Assembly: GCA_964347475.1 (NCBI GenBank)
Contig: CAYFYY010000022.1
Location: 1-57,141, forward strand
From: GCA-020356105 sp964347475
Lineage (GTDB): Bacteria; Pseudomonadota; Alphaproteobacteria; UBA8366; JADFVY01
Length of the DNA: 57,141 nucleotides
Direction: 5' to 3'
Shown one piece after another: positions 7,928 through 15,714 of this stretch (position 1 is its first letter; every line of letters starts with the position of its first letter). The notes beneath the pieces were generated by a model. It worked only from the letters and a program-made list of their open reading frames with translations, was not told the origin of the DNA and searched no databases. The position numbers and the translations under genes are program-made.

Positions 7928-8692
7928 ATGTTACTTGGCTTGAATGATCTACGAGGGTACGGAATCAACGCGAGAGATGGTTCGATAGGAAAGACAAGCG
8001 ACTTTTTCTTCGACGATACGCTCTGGACCGTTCGTTATCTGGTGGTCGATACCGGTTGGATCTTCGGCCGAAAGGTTCTCGTTGCGCCCGAAGCGATCGA
8101 GGATGTCGATGCGGTAAAGACCGAGGTCTCGGTATCGCTTGCCAAGAAAGAGATCGAGGAAGGGCCGGGTATCGATACGGATCTTCCCGTTTCGCGTCAG
8201 GAAGAGCTGGCGTTACGCAAGCACTACGGCTGGCCCAGATATTGGGAGATGTACCCCGGCGGTGTCGGAGCGGCGCCGCTTATTGCTCCCCTGGAGCCCA
8301 GAGAAGCGACCGAACCGGCAGGCGTCTCGACCGTCGAAGCCGATATACGCGAGCGGGGCGACCCCAATCTCCGCAGTGCCAAGGAGGTGAACGGGTATCG
8401 CATCGAGGCCAGGGACGGCGAGATCGGCCATGTCGAGGACTTCGTTGTGGACAGTGACAGCTGGGCCATTCGATACGTGGTCGTCGACACGCGCAATTGG
8501 CTGCCTGGCCGAAAGGTTCTCGTGGCGCCAACCTGGGCGGAGGGCGTGGACTGGGCCGGCCGCCTACTGCGTGTGAGCCTCGACAAGGAGGCAATCAAGA
8601 ACAGTCCACCCTATGATGCCGGCACGCCGATCGACCGGCAATACGAACACGCCCTGCACGAGCATTACGAGCGGACGCCCTATTGGGCGTGA
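7928..8692 (+). CDS. Protein with two PRC-barrel domains
   Basis: A 254-residue protein made of two PRC-barrel domains (about residues 5-80 and 155-235), the fold found in photosynthetic reaction centre subunit H and in RimM. Both copies show the same pattern: GYGINARDGSIGKTSDFFFDD...VRYLVVDT...GRKVLVAP and GYRIEARDGEIGHVEDFVVD...IRYVVVDT...GRKVLVAP. The ATG at 7928 is chosen because domain 1 begins at once; an in-frame start at 7856 would add an unrelated leader. AGGTGA upstream is a modest ribosome binding site. Function is unknown; free-standing PRC-barrel proteins are common in alphaproteobacterial stress loci. Confidence 0.85.
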   Translation: MLLGLNDLRGYGINARDGSIGKTSDFFFDDTLWTVRYLVVDTGWIFGRKVLVAPEAIEDVDAVKTEVSVSLAKKEIEEGPGIDTDLPVSRQEELALRKHYGWPRYWEMYPGGVGAAPLIAPLEPREATEPAGVSTVEADIRERGDPNLRSAKEVNGYRIEARDGEIGHVEDFVVDSDSWAIRYVVVDTRNWLPGRKVLVAPTWAEGVDWAGRLLRVSLDKEAIKNSPPYDAGTPIDRQYEHALHEHYERTPYWA

Positions 8693-9090
8693 TCCGCACG
8701 TTGCTGCGTGACCGCGGCGGGATCGGCGCTGCATCGCAGAGCGCGGGCCCGTACGAGCAAATCAACGAAAGATTCGGCCTCGGAGCAGAATCAACATTGC
8801 CGCCGCGGCGGCAGAGCACTGAAAACTCCGGCGCGACGGAGCGCCGGTCGACCACCGCCCGGCGATTCCTCGAAGCCGCCCCATCGGCGGCACGGGTGCC
8901 GAAGCGCTAACCCTACCGTGTTTCCAGCTGCATGTTGACCCGGCCGATGCCTTGCGCGGACTGCGGCGCGGCACCTGCGTGCGGCCCGCCGGTTATCAGC
9001 CGCCTGTGAGTTGACATGCCGCCCCGCAGCTTGCTTGATAGCCTGCCCGGATGCATGGGACGACGCCGGGTGGCAACGCGCGGCGGTACG
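8693..9090. other. Intergenic region without a recognisable gene
   Basis: About 400 bp between the PRC-barrel gene and the sugar dehydrogenase. It presumably carries the dehydrogenase promoter. Short frames here lack ribosome binding sites. The in-frame stretch from 9016 to 9090 could belong to the dehydrogenase if an earlier start is used. Confidence 0.55.
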
Positions 9091-10446
9091 ATGACCGGAC
9101 AGCACGAAGACGATAACGATCTCGCGGCCAGCCTTCGCGAGCGCCTTGTGAGCCGCAAGGCGCAGATCGGCGTCATCGGCCTCGGCTATGTCGGGTTGCC
9201 GCTGACCATCGCCTTCGGCGATGCCGGCTACCAGGTGGTGGGATTCGACATCGACGCCGCGAAGGTCGAGCAGCTCAACAGGGGCGAGAGCTACATCCGC
9301 CACATCCCCGCGAGCGGGATCGAGAGGATCGTCACCGGCGGCCGGTTTCGTGCGACGGCGGATTTCGCCGCGGCGCGGGACTGTGATGCCCTGCTGATCT
9401 GCGTGCCGACGCCACTGACGCGCCAGCGCGAGCCGGACCTGCGGTTCGTGACCGGGACCGCGTCGGCGATCGCGCCGCATCTGAGGCCCGGCCAGCTCGT
9501 CGTCCTCGAATCGACGACCTGGCCCGGGACCACGGATGAGGTGCTGCGCCCGATCCTCGAGGAGGGCGGCCTGCGCTCGGGCGTCGATCTGTTCCTGGCC
9601 TATTCGCCGGAACGCGAGGATCCCGGCAACCAGCGGCACCGTACGACGACGATTCCCAAGATCGTCGGCGGCGACGGCGCCGCTGCGGCCGACCTCGCGG
9701 CGGCCCTGTATGGCGGGATCGTCGGCGAAATCGTGCCGGTCTCGTCGACCGCGACCGCCGAGGCGGTGAAGCTGACCGAGAACATCTTCCGCGCCGTCAA
9801 TATCGCCCTGGTGAACGAGCTGAAGCTGGTCTACGACCGCATGGGCATCGATGTCTGGGAGGTCATCGAGGCGGCCAAGTCGAAGCCGTTCGGCTATATG
9901 CCGTTTTATCCCGGGCCCGGCCTCGGTGGTCACTGCATCCCGATCGACCCCTTCTACCTGACCTGGAAGGCCCGTGAATACGGCCTGTCGACCCGGTTCG
10001 TCGAGCTGGCCGGCGAGATCAACACCGACATGCCGCACCATGTCGTCGAGCGCCTGGCCCAGGCACTCGATGCGCGCACGGGCCGGGGGCTGAACGGGGC
10101 CAGGATCCTCGTGCTCGGCGTCGCCTACAAGAAGAATGTCGACGACACGCGCGGCAGCCCCGCCTTCGTGATCATCGAGTTGCTCGAGGCGCGCGGTACG
10201 TCGGTTTCGTTCCACGATCCGTACGTGACCGAGATCCCGCCGACGCGCGATCACGCTCGCCTCGCCGGCCGCCGGTCCGTCGATCTCAACGCGGAAACCG
10301 TGGCGGAGTTCGACGCGGTTCTGATCGTCACCGATCACGACGCGGTGGATTACGCCGCGCTGGTGGCGAACAGCCGCCTCGTGGTCGACACCCGCAACGT
10401 CACGCGCGACGTTCCTGCCCACCGCGAGCGGATCGTCAAGGCCTAG
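9091..10446 (+). CDS. UDP-sugar 6-dehydrogenase (UDP-GlcNAc / UDP-ManNAc dehydrogenase family)
   Basis: A 451-residue nucleotide-sugar dehydrogenase that oxidises the C6 hydroxyl of a UDP-sugar to a carboxylate using NAD, supplying uronic acids for polysaccharide. The NAD-binding GVIGLGYVGLPL lies near residue 27, and the catalytic-region signature GLGGHCIPIDPFYLTWKA is present. LGVAYKKNVDDTRGSPA marks the C-terminal UDP-binding domain. The pattern is closest to the WbpA/WecC branch (N-acetylated sugars) and less to UDP-glucose dehydrogenase. The start is uncertain: ATG at 9091 is chosen, with 9055 and 9016 possible. Its stop shares a CTAG with the convergent DUF72 gene. It probably feeds the glycan genes downstream. 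Confidence 0.9.
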   Translation: MTGQHEDDNDLAASLRERLVSRKAQIGVIGLGYVGLPLTIAFGDAGYQVVGFDIDAAKVEQLNRGESYIRHIPASGIERIVTGGRFRATADFAAARDCDALLICVPTPLTRQREPDLRFVTGTASAIAPHLRPGQLVVLESTTWPGTTDEVLRPILEEGGLRSGVDLFLAYSPEREDPGNQRHRTTTIPKIVGGDGAAAADLAAALYGGIVGEIVPVSSTATAEAVKLTENIFRAVNIALVNELKLVYDRMGIDVWEVIEAAKSKPFGYMPFYPGPGLGGHCIPIDPFYLTWKAREYGLSTRFVELAGEINTDMPHHVVERLAQALDARTGRGLNGARILVLGVAYKKNVDDTRGSPAFVIIELLEARGTSVSFHDPYVTEIPPTRDHARLAGRRSVDLNAETVAEFDAVLIVTDHDAVDYAALVANSRLVVDTRNVTRDVPAHRERIVKA

Positions 10447-11183
10447 GGGACGGCGACCAGCTCCGCCAGTCGCACGGCATTGGCAAAGGCGTGGCCGGCC
10501 TCGTCGTTGTCGAAGTAGCAGTAGACGTCGATGCCGTCGTCGCGCCAGCGGCCGATACGCTCGGCCCAGCGGGCCAGGGCGCGGTCGCCGTAATTGCCCT
10601 CGTAGGCGTCGCCGGGGCCGTGCAGCCGGATATAGGCGAAATCGGCGGTGAGCCATTCGGGCGCGCGGGTGCCGGCGAGCTCGAAGATGCAGAAGGCGGC
10701 GCCATACCGCGTCAAGAGTGCCGCGATATCGTCGTTGTGCCAGCTTGGGTCGCGAAACTCGAAGGCGTAACGATGGCCGACCGGCAGCGCTTCGAGGAAC
10801 GTGTCGAGGCGCTCCGGATTGCAGCGCCAGCGCGGCGGCAACTGGAACAGGACGGGTCCCAGACGCGCGCCGAACGGCCGGATCGCGTCGAGGAAGTTCG
10901 CCAGGCCGGCATCCGGGTCCTTCAGCTTCTTCATGTGGGTGAGGTACCGGCTGGCCTTGACCGCGAACGCGAAATCGCGGGGCGTCGCCGCCAGCCACGT
11001 CGCGATGCTTTGCGGTTCGGGCAGGCCGTAGAACGTGCTGTTGACCTCGACGGTGCGCAGGTGGGCCGCGTAATGGCACAGCCAGTCCTCGGCCGGCAGA
11101 TCCGCCGGATACACGGTTCCCAACCAGTGGTCGTAGCGCCAGCCGGACGTGCCGATGAACGTGCGTCCGCGCCGACCCGTCAC
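10443..11183 (-). CDS. DUF72 (YecE-like) domain protein
   Basis: A 246-residue member of the DUF72/YecE family, a TIM-barrel-like fold of unknown function. The family signature is clear: IGTSGWRYDHWLGTVYP at the start, VEVNSTFYGLP, FAFAVKASRYLTH, LGPVLFQLPP, YAFEFRDPSW, YIRLHGP and a C-terminal CYFDND. The length is typical. The ATG overlaps the stop of the upstream methyltransferase gene by 4 bp, so it is the last gene of the minus-strand set that begins with the ABC exporter. The stop codon overlaps that of the sugar dehydrogenase in a CTAG. Confidence 0.9.
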   Translation of the reverse strand: MTGRRGRTFIGTSGWRYDHWLGTVYPADLPAEDWLCHYAAHLRTVEVNSTFYGLPEPQSIATWLAATPRDFAFAVKASRYLTHMKKLKDPDAGLANFLDAIRPFGARLGPVLFQLPPRWRCNPERLDTFLEALPVGHRYAFEFRDPSWHNDDIAALLTRYGAAFCIFELAGTRAPEWLTADFAYIRLHGPGDAYEGNYGDRALARWAERIGRWRDDGIDVYCYFDNDEAGHAFANAVRLAELVAVP

Positions 11184-11728
11184 CGCAGCCGCACCCAGAT
11201 GAAGTAGGGCCAGCCCGTGCGGCCGGCGTCCGGCGGCAGGGTCAGCTCGGTCCAGTCCTCGCCGGCAAGGGGCAGACGGCGATCGCTCAGAACGATTCCG
11301 TCCGGCCGGACCAGCACATCGATCAGGGGGCCGATGTCACGCGCCAGCCTGGCGTCGCGCTCGCGATCCCTGCTGCCAATGTCGGCGTGCACCATGGCCA
11401 CGACGTTTTGCAGCCGCTCGCAGGCGGCGGCCAGCGTGTCCCGAAAGTCACCGAGAAACAATTTGTCCTGTGGCGGCCGAAGTTCCGGCGGGCAATGCAC
11501 CTCGCGGTCGAAGACCAGGACCTCCCGGTCGGGGAGGAGCCGTCGGATGCGATCGTAGGTGCGGCCCTTGCCAAGTCCGACCTCCATAACCGGGCCGGGC
11601 AGTGCGACAATCCGTTGCGCCGCGAAATCGAGACAGGCCCGCTGCGTCGCAAGACGGGCCAGCAGGCGTTCGAGCGCGTCCCCATGGCGTCCGGCCGGCG
11701 CGCCGTCATCGGTCGGTCGGCTGGGCAT
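11180..11728 (-). CDS. Class I SAM-dependent methyltransferase-like protein, paralogue 1
   Basis: A 182-residue protein with a class I methyltransferase core. Motif I (VMEVGLGKGRT, residues 47-57) binds SAM, then VLVFDRE and VAMVHADIG match strands 2 and 4. It is clearly paralogous to the next gene upstream (11794-12288): both share QRAC-DFAA/DWAA, LPGPV-E-GLG-GRT, LF-GD and a closing VLVRP-G-VLSD. It resembles small alphaproteobacterial proteins annotated as S-adenosyl-L-methionine methyltransferases; I cannot name the substrate. Last residues overlap the DUF72 start by ATGA. A role in modifying the glycan or its lipid carrier is only an inference from context. Confidence 0.72.
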   Translation of the reverse strand: MPSRPTDDGAPAGRHGDALERLLARLATQRACLDFAAQRIVALPGPVMEVGLGKGRTYDRIRRLLPDREVLVFDREVHCPPELRPPQDKLFLGDFRDTLAAACERLQNVVAMVHADIGSRDRERDARLARDIGPLIDVLVRPDGIVLSDRRLPLAGEDWTELTLPPDAGRTGWPYFIWVRLR

Positions 11729-11793
11729 TCGCTATTGTCTACGGGGTTGCCGGAAGCGCGTCAATCCGGCCGCCGTCTCATGAGGTCGAACCG

Positions 11794-12288
11794 TCAGGCG
11801 GCGGCACGGTACAGGAAATAGCGCCCGGTCGCGACACCCTCCGGCGTGTGCACTTCGCGCCAGTTCTCCGGGGCCGGAAAATGCTGGTCGCTCAACACCA
11901 ACCCGCCAGGGCGGACCAATGCTGCGATGAGCGGAGCGATCGCCGCGGCCAGACGGGCGTTGCGGGTCGCATCACCGGTGCCGATGTCGTTGTGCACCAG
12001 CGCGACCGTACGGCCCAGCCGCCGGACCGCCTTTGGCAACGTCGTTTCGATGTCGCCGACGAAGAGATGGTCCCGGTCCGGCACGCAGTCCGGATGCGCA
12101 TTGATCTCGCGCTCGAAGACGAAGATGTCGCGTCCGGGAAGCCGCTGGCGCAAATGGTCGAAGGTGCGTCCATTGCCCAATCCGAGTTCGAGCACCGGCC
12201 CCGGCAGGTCGGCGATTTCCCTTGCTGCCCAGTCGATGCACGCGCGTTGCGCCTGCAGGCGACGAATGACGCTGTCGAGCCGGCTCAC
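11794..12288 (-). CDS. Class I SAM-dependent methyltransferase-like protein, paralogue 2
   Basis: A 164-residue paralogue of the downstream protein at 11180-11728. Motif I is VLELGLGNGRT (residues 32-42), then IFVFERE, HLFVGDIE, VALVHNDIG and LVRPGGLVLSDQ. The reading frame stays open upstream into the cyclic-nucleotide-binding gene, but that part is an out-of-frame shadow; no ATG is available after its stop. I chose GTG at 12288 because homology to the paralogue begins there; the ribosome binding site is weak. It lies 52 bp after the cNMP-binding gene on the same strand, so is probably cotranscribed. Confidence 0.72.
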   Translation of the reverse strand: MSRLDSVIRRLQAQRACIDWAAREIADLPGPVLELGLGNGRTFDHLRQRLPGRDIFVFEREINAHPDCVPDRDHLFVGDIETTLPKAVRRLGRTVALVHNDIGTGDATRNARLAAAIAPLIAALVRPGGLVLSDQHFPAPENWREVHTPEGVATGRYFLYRAAA

Positions 12289-12340
12289 GACGTGTCGGTT
12301 CCGGGCCGCGGCCAGACAGGCCGGGCACAGGGCACGGCGC

Positions 12341-12808
12341 TCATTTCTCGTTGCCTTTGTCCATCGCCATTGCCATTTCGCGCAGCTGCGCGTTGCTATG
12401 TACCAGGCGGTTGGCCAATTCGCGCATGATCTCCTTTGCGATTTCGGGGAACTCGCCGATGAGGCGGAAAAACAGTTCCTTCTTGATGCGCAACGCCTCG
12501 AGGTCGGATCTGGCCGTGACGGTGGCCGTTCGCGGGACATCGCAGAGAATTGCAATTTCACCGACGAAATCATGGTCGCCCAGCGTTGCGACGATCAGCG
12601 GGCCGGTCTCGGTCTCGATGGTAACGTCTGCCTCCCCCTTGATGATCAGGAACGCCGCGTCGCCCGGCTCGCCCTGGCGGAACAGGACGTCACCGTTCGC
12701 ATAGGAGAGACGTTCGCTGGTGAAAGCCAGCAGCTTGAGCTTTGCGGGCTCGATGTTCGCGAACATCGGGATCTTGCGAAGCAACTCGAATTCCTGCTGC
12801 AAGCTCAT
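12341..12808 (-). CDS. Cyclic-nucleotide-binding domain protein without DNA-binding domain
   Basis: A 155-residue single cNMP-binding domain of the CRP/PKA type. Residues 1-20 form the leading helices, the beta-barrel runs to about 115, and the phosphate-binding cassette is FVGEIAILCDVPRTATVTA (81-99) with Gly83, Glu84 and Arg93 at the ligand-contact positions. The C-terminal helix (115-150) carries no helix-turn-helix, so it is not a CRP-type transcription factor. AGGAAGG precedes the ATG. It lies 30 bp downstream of the ABC exporter gene on the same strand, which suggests it gates or senses for that transporter. A class III nucleotide cyclase is encoded at 28484-29839. Confidence 0.88.
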   Translation of the reverse strand: MSLQQEFELLRKIPMFANIEPAKLKLLAFTSERLSYANGDVLFRQGEPGDAAFLIIKGEADVTIETETGPLIVATLGDHDFVGEIAILCDVPRTATVTARSDLEALRIKKELFFRLIGEFPEIAKEIMRELANRLVHSNAQLREMAMAMDKGNEK

Positions 12809-12838
12809 GTTTCAATCCTTCCTGCTGTCCGCACCGGT

Positions 12839-15514
12839 TCAACGACCATGCAGCAGGCCGTGATACGCGCCGCCTTCCGCCGCGGCCAGCTCATCGGGCC
12901 CGCCATCCTCAACAATGCGCCCGTCTGACATAACGAGGACGCGGGCGAATTTATTCGCGATGGTCATGTTGTTGAGGGCCCAGACCACCGTCCGTCCCCG
13001 GCTCTCCTGCAAGACCCTGTCGACCACAATATTCTGCATGCGGGCGTCGAACCCGGCGGCGGCCTCATTGATAAGCAGTATTTCGGGGCGTTTTAAGAGA
13101 CATCGGGCAATGCCGATCTTCTGGCGCTGGACCGGCGACAGACGGGAGCCACCCGAGCCTGTCGGACTGCGCAGCCCGGCCGCCAATACCACGTCGCGCA
13201 GCCCCAGCCCGCCCAGAACCTCGGCGATCAGTGTCCCGACACGTTGCGCGGCGTTGGCTTGGCCGTAGTCGATCTTGCCAAAAAGGATGTTGTCCTGGAT
13301 CGTCGCGCCGGCGTTGTACGCCTGAGGGTCGAAGAACGCGATCTTGCCCGCAAGTTCGCGGGGCAGGTCGGCGGCGAAGGCGCGGCGCGCCTCGAGCAGT
13401 CGGCTCTGCAGGCCCTCGTCGATCAGGTCGAGCCGGTGTCGTGCCGGGATAAGCCGGAACGGGAGTGCGATAAGGCGGTTGCGTTCGGCCTCGGCCAACG
13501 TGTCCAGGCCGCGCGACGCGCGTCCCAGAATCGTCTGGAATTCAGGCAGGTCCTCGGCGGAAATGAAGCTGAACCGCTCGAAGAATTCGTGCCCCGGCGG
13601 CAGGTCGGCGAACAGCTCGACCATGGTTTCGGCCACCTGGACGCCGATCTTCAGAAATTCGTCGGTAAGGGCGACCCGCTCCAGGGTCCGCCGCATATAG
13701 TCGTTTTCCGCGATATGTTCCTCGCTCAGCGCGTCGTCGAGCGGAACGCCGAACATCACGTTCTCCGCGACCGAGGCGTTGAGGTTGTAGCGCATCGCGT
13801 CGAACGGCTCGATGAGTCTTGCCACCGAGGGATCGGCCGCGCGCTCTCGGACAGCGGCGCGGGCCTCGAGGATCTTCTCCGCGACATCCGGCCTGCTCTT
13901 CGGATCGACGGTGCCGCGCAGGCCGCGCACATAAACATCCTCGTCGAGATCGACAATGCGCAGAACGTCCAGCATGCGCTGCTCCAGTTCGGCCGGCCCA
14001 CTTACGCCCGCGGCAGCATAGTCGACCCAGTCGGCATTGAAATCCAAGGTAATATTGCCGGCCTGCGCCGCCTCTTGGCTTTCCCGTTCCCGACGTTTCG
14101 CCGCGTCCCCGTCGGACTCGGCATTCGCGACCGGTTGGTGCTTGAGTCCATAGACAAGCGCATCGGCAATCGTTCCGGCCTGGATATGCACGCTGGGCCC
14201 GACATAGGCAATGCGCCGTCCGGTAATCGCGCGGGGCATCGCCTTGGTGTCCCTGCCGCCCAGCGTCACGGAACCACTTGTCGGAGTCAAAAGGCCGGCG
14301 GCAGCCATAATCAGTTCACCTTTGCCGCTATTCCCCGAGCCGATCACGGCGACATGGCTTTCGGCTTGAATTTCCACGGTCGCACCGTCGAGTGCGCGAA
14401 TTCCGTCCTCGTCGATCAGGCCGACGTTCTGCAGCGCAATCGAGGAGTTCGCCGGGATTTCCTGCTCTTCGTCCGGCTCGCCCAGCAGCTTTTCCTCGTC
14501 AAGGATATTCGGGGGATCGAACTGTTCGATCACCTGGCCGTACTTGATGCGCACATCTTCCTTCTGCTGGTACCACGTCAGCATTTCCTTCCATGGCGAG
14601 GCCAGATCCTTATATGCCGCAAGTACCGCCACCAGCGCGCCGAAGCTGAGCCCGCCCTCGATGACGAGCCATCCGCCGATCGAAAAGAAGAAGAACGGTG
14701 TCAGCTTGTCTATGAAGTTGTTCAGAAATTTCATGAAGAATTTCTTGCGGTAGATGTCGTACCGGATCCAGTAGATGGCGCCGAGCCGCGCCGCGAACCG
14801 CGAGAGTTCGTAGCGGGCGGTGTCATGGGCGTGCACCTCGGCGATTCCCGATACCGACTCGCCGATGTGGTCCGACAGCCAGCGCACGTTCTGCACCCGC
14901 TGCTTGCCGAGTTCGTTGATGCGGCGCTGCAGTTTAGGAATGACGTAAATCTGGAAGGGGTAGAGGGCAATCGCCGCGGTTCCCAGGATCGGATCCTGCA
15001 CCATGATGAAGGCGAGGATGATCAGCAGCTGGCCGCCCTGGAACAGCGGGTCGCCGAACGCCGTCCCGATGAATCCGCCCAGCGGTTCCACTTCGGCCGT
15101 GATCATCGGGATGAGTTCGCCCTGGCTGACCTTGCGGAAATGGGGCAGCGGGAAGCGCAGGATTCGTTGATACAGGTCGTACCGCAATCGACGCAGGAGG
15201 CGTTCACCCAGCTGGCCCTTGTAGACATTGATGTAATATTTCAGGGCCCCGTTGATCATGACGAGGAACAGGTATGCGAGGCTCAAGCCGATCAGGAAGT
15301 CGATCTGGTCGACATCGGCACTGAGGATCGTTGTACCGAACAACGGCACTTCGTAGGGCGGGCCGCCGGTCGCGCCGATCGCCCGGTTGACGATCAGCTT
15401 GGGCATTTCCAGTGACAGGTACAGGAACGGGTAGGAGACGACGATCAGGGCGAGAAGCCAGAGCTGCTGCACCTTGCTGTACTTCAGAATGAACCTGAAG
15501 ATGGTTGGTTCCAC
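12839..15514 (-). CDS. ABC transporter (fused membrane and ATPase domains) with degenerate, expanded nucleotide-binding domain
   Basis: An 891-residue half-transporter of the exporter type. The membrane domain covers about residues 1-330, with hydrophobic segments near 15-35, 73-90, 160-185 and 270-300. The ATPase domain is unusual. Walker A is GSGNSGKG (392-399), with Gly where Ser/Thr should bind Mg. About 390 residues separate it from the signature LSPVQ (792-796, normally LSGGQ). Walker B ends LLINE (Asn816 for Asp), and the H-loop His is Asn (848). Three segments resemble the Q-loop region (see findings). The GTG at 15514 follows a GGAGG site; a TTG at 15595 is the alternative. It may not hydrolyse ATP normally. 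Cotranscribed with the cNMP-binding gene. Confidence 0.82.
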   Translation of the reverse strand: MEPTIFRFILKYSKVQQLWLLALIVVSYPFLYLSLEMPKLIVNRAIGATGGPPYEVPLFGTTILSADVDQIDFLIGLSLAYLFLVMINGALKYYINVYKGQLGERLLRRLRYDLYQRILRFPLPHFRKVSQGELIPMITAEVEPLGGFIGTAFGDPLFQGGQLLIILAFIMVQDPILGTAAIALYPFQIYVIPKLQRRINELGKQRVQNVRWLSDHIGESVSGIAEVHAHDTARYELSRFAARLGAIYWIRYDIYRKKFFMKFLNNFIDKLTPFFFFSIGGWLVIEGGLSFGALVAVLAAYKDLASPWKEMLTWYQQKEDVRIKYGQVIEQFDPPNILDEEKLLGEPDEEQEIPANSSIALQNVGLIDEDGIRALDGATVEIQAESHVAVIGSGNSGKGELIMAAAGLLTPTSGSVTLGGRDTKAMPRAITGRRIAYVGPSVHIQAGTIADALVYGLKHQPVANAESDGDAAKRRERESQEAAQAGNITLDFNADWVDYAAAGVSGPAELEQRMLDVLRIVDLDEDVYVRGLRGTVDPKSRPDVAEKILEARAAVRERAADPSVARLIEPFDAMRYNLNASVAENVMFGVPLDDALSEEHIAENDYMRRTLERVALTDEFLKIGVQVAETMVELFADLPPGHEFFERFSFISAEDLPEFQTILGRASRGLDTLAEAERNRLIALPFRLIPARHRLDLIDEGLQSRLLEARRAFAADLPRELAGKIAFFDPQAYNAGATIQDNILFGKIDYGQANAAQRVGTLIAEVLGGLGLRDVVLAAGLRSPTGSGGSRLSPVQRQKIGIARCLLKRPEILLINEAAAGFDARMQNIVVDRVLQESRGRTVVWALNNMTIANKFARVLVMSDGRIVEDGGPDELAAAEGGAYHGLLHGR

Positions 15515-15601
15515 CGCTGGTGCGCGCCCCTCCGTCGCCCCGAAGCCCCGCCCGTCTGGCGGGGCAAACCTTATCGCAGCTTTTGCAGCGGCCAAAATGT
15601 T

Positions 15602-15623
15602 CGTTCGAAAAAAAGTGAACGAG
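15602..15623. promoter_or_regulatory. Inverted repeat in the divergent promoter region of the glycan locus
   Basis: TCGTTC and GAACGA, separated by 10 nt, lie between the start codons of the ABC exporter (minus) and the first glycosyltransferase (plus). The dyad could be a shared operator. No clear promoter hexamers were found beside it. Confidence 0.3.
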
Positions 15624-15714
15624 AGTGCTTCCGGGAATCACCCGGCCCGTGTCATAGTCACCGCGCAAAACGGGAAGCTGCCGAAACGCAACGGCGGCGG
15701 GAGCTTTGTTGGCC

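Noticed and set aside
8791..11079. A 762-codon open frame on the minus strand opposite the sugar dehydrogenase
   Set aside because: It is antisense to well supported genes, rich in Arg/Gly/Pro as expected for a shadow frame in GC-rich DNA, and resembles no family.
13244..15415. A 723-codon open frame on the plus strand opposite the ABC exporter
   Set aside because: It has no family resemblance and lies fully antisense to a gene with recognisable domains.
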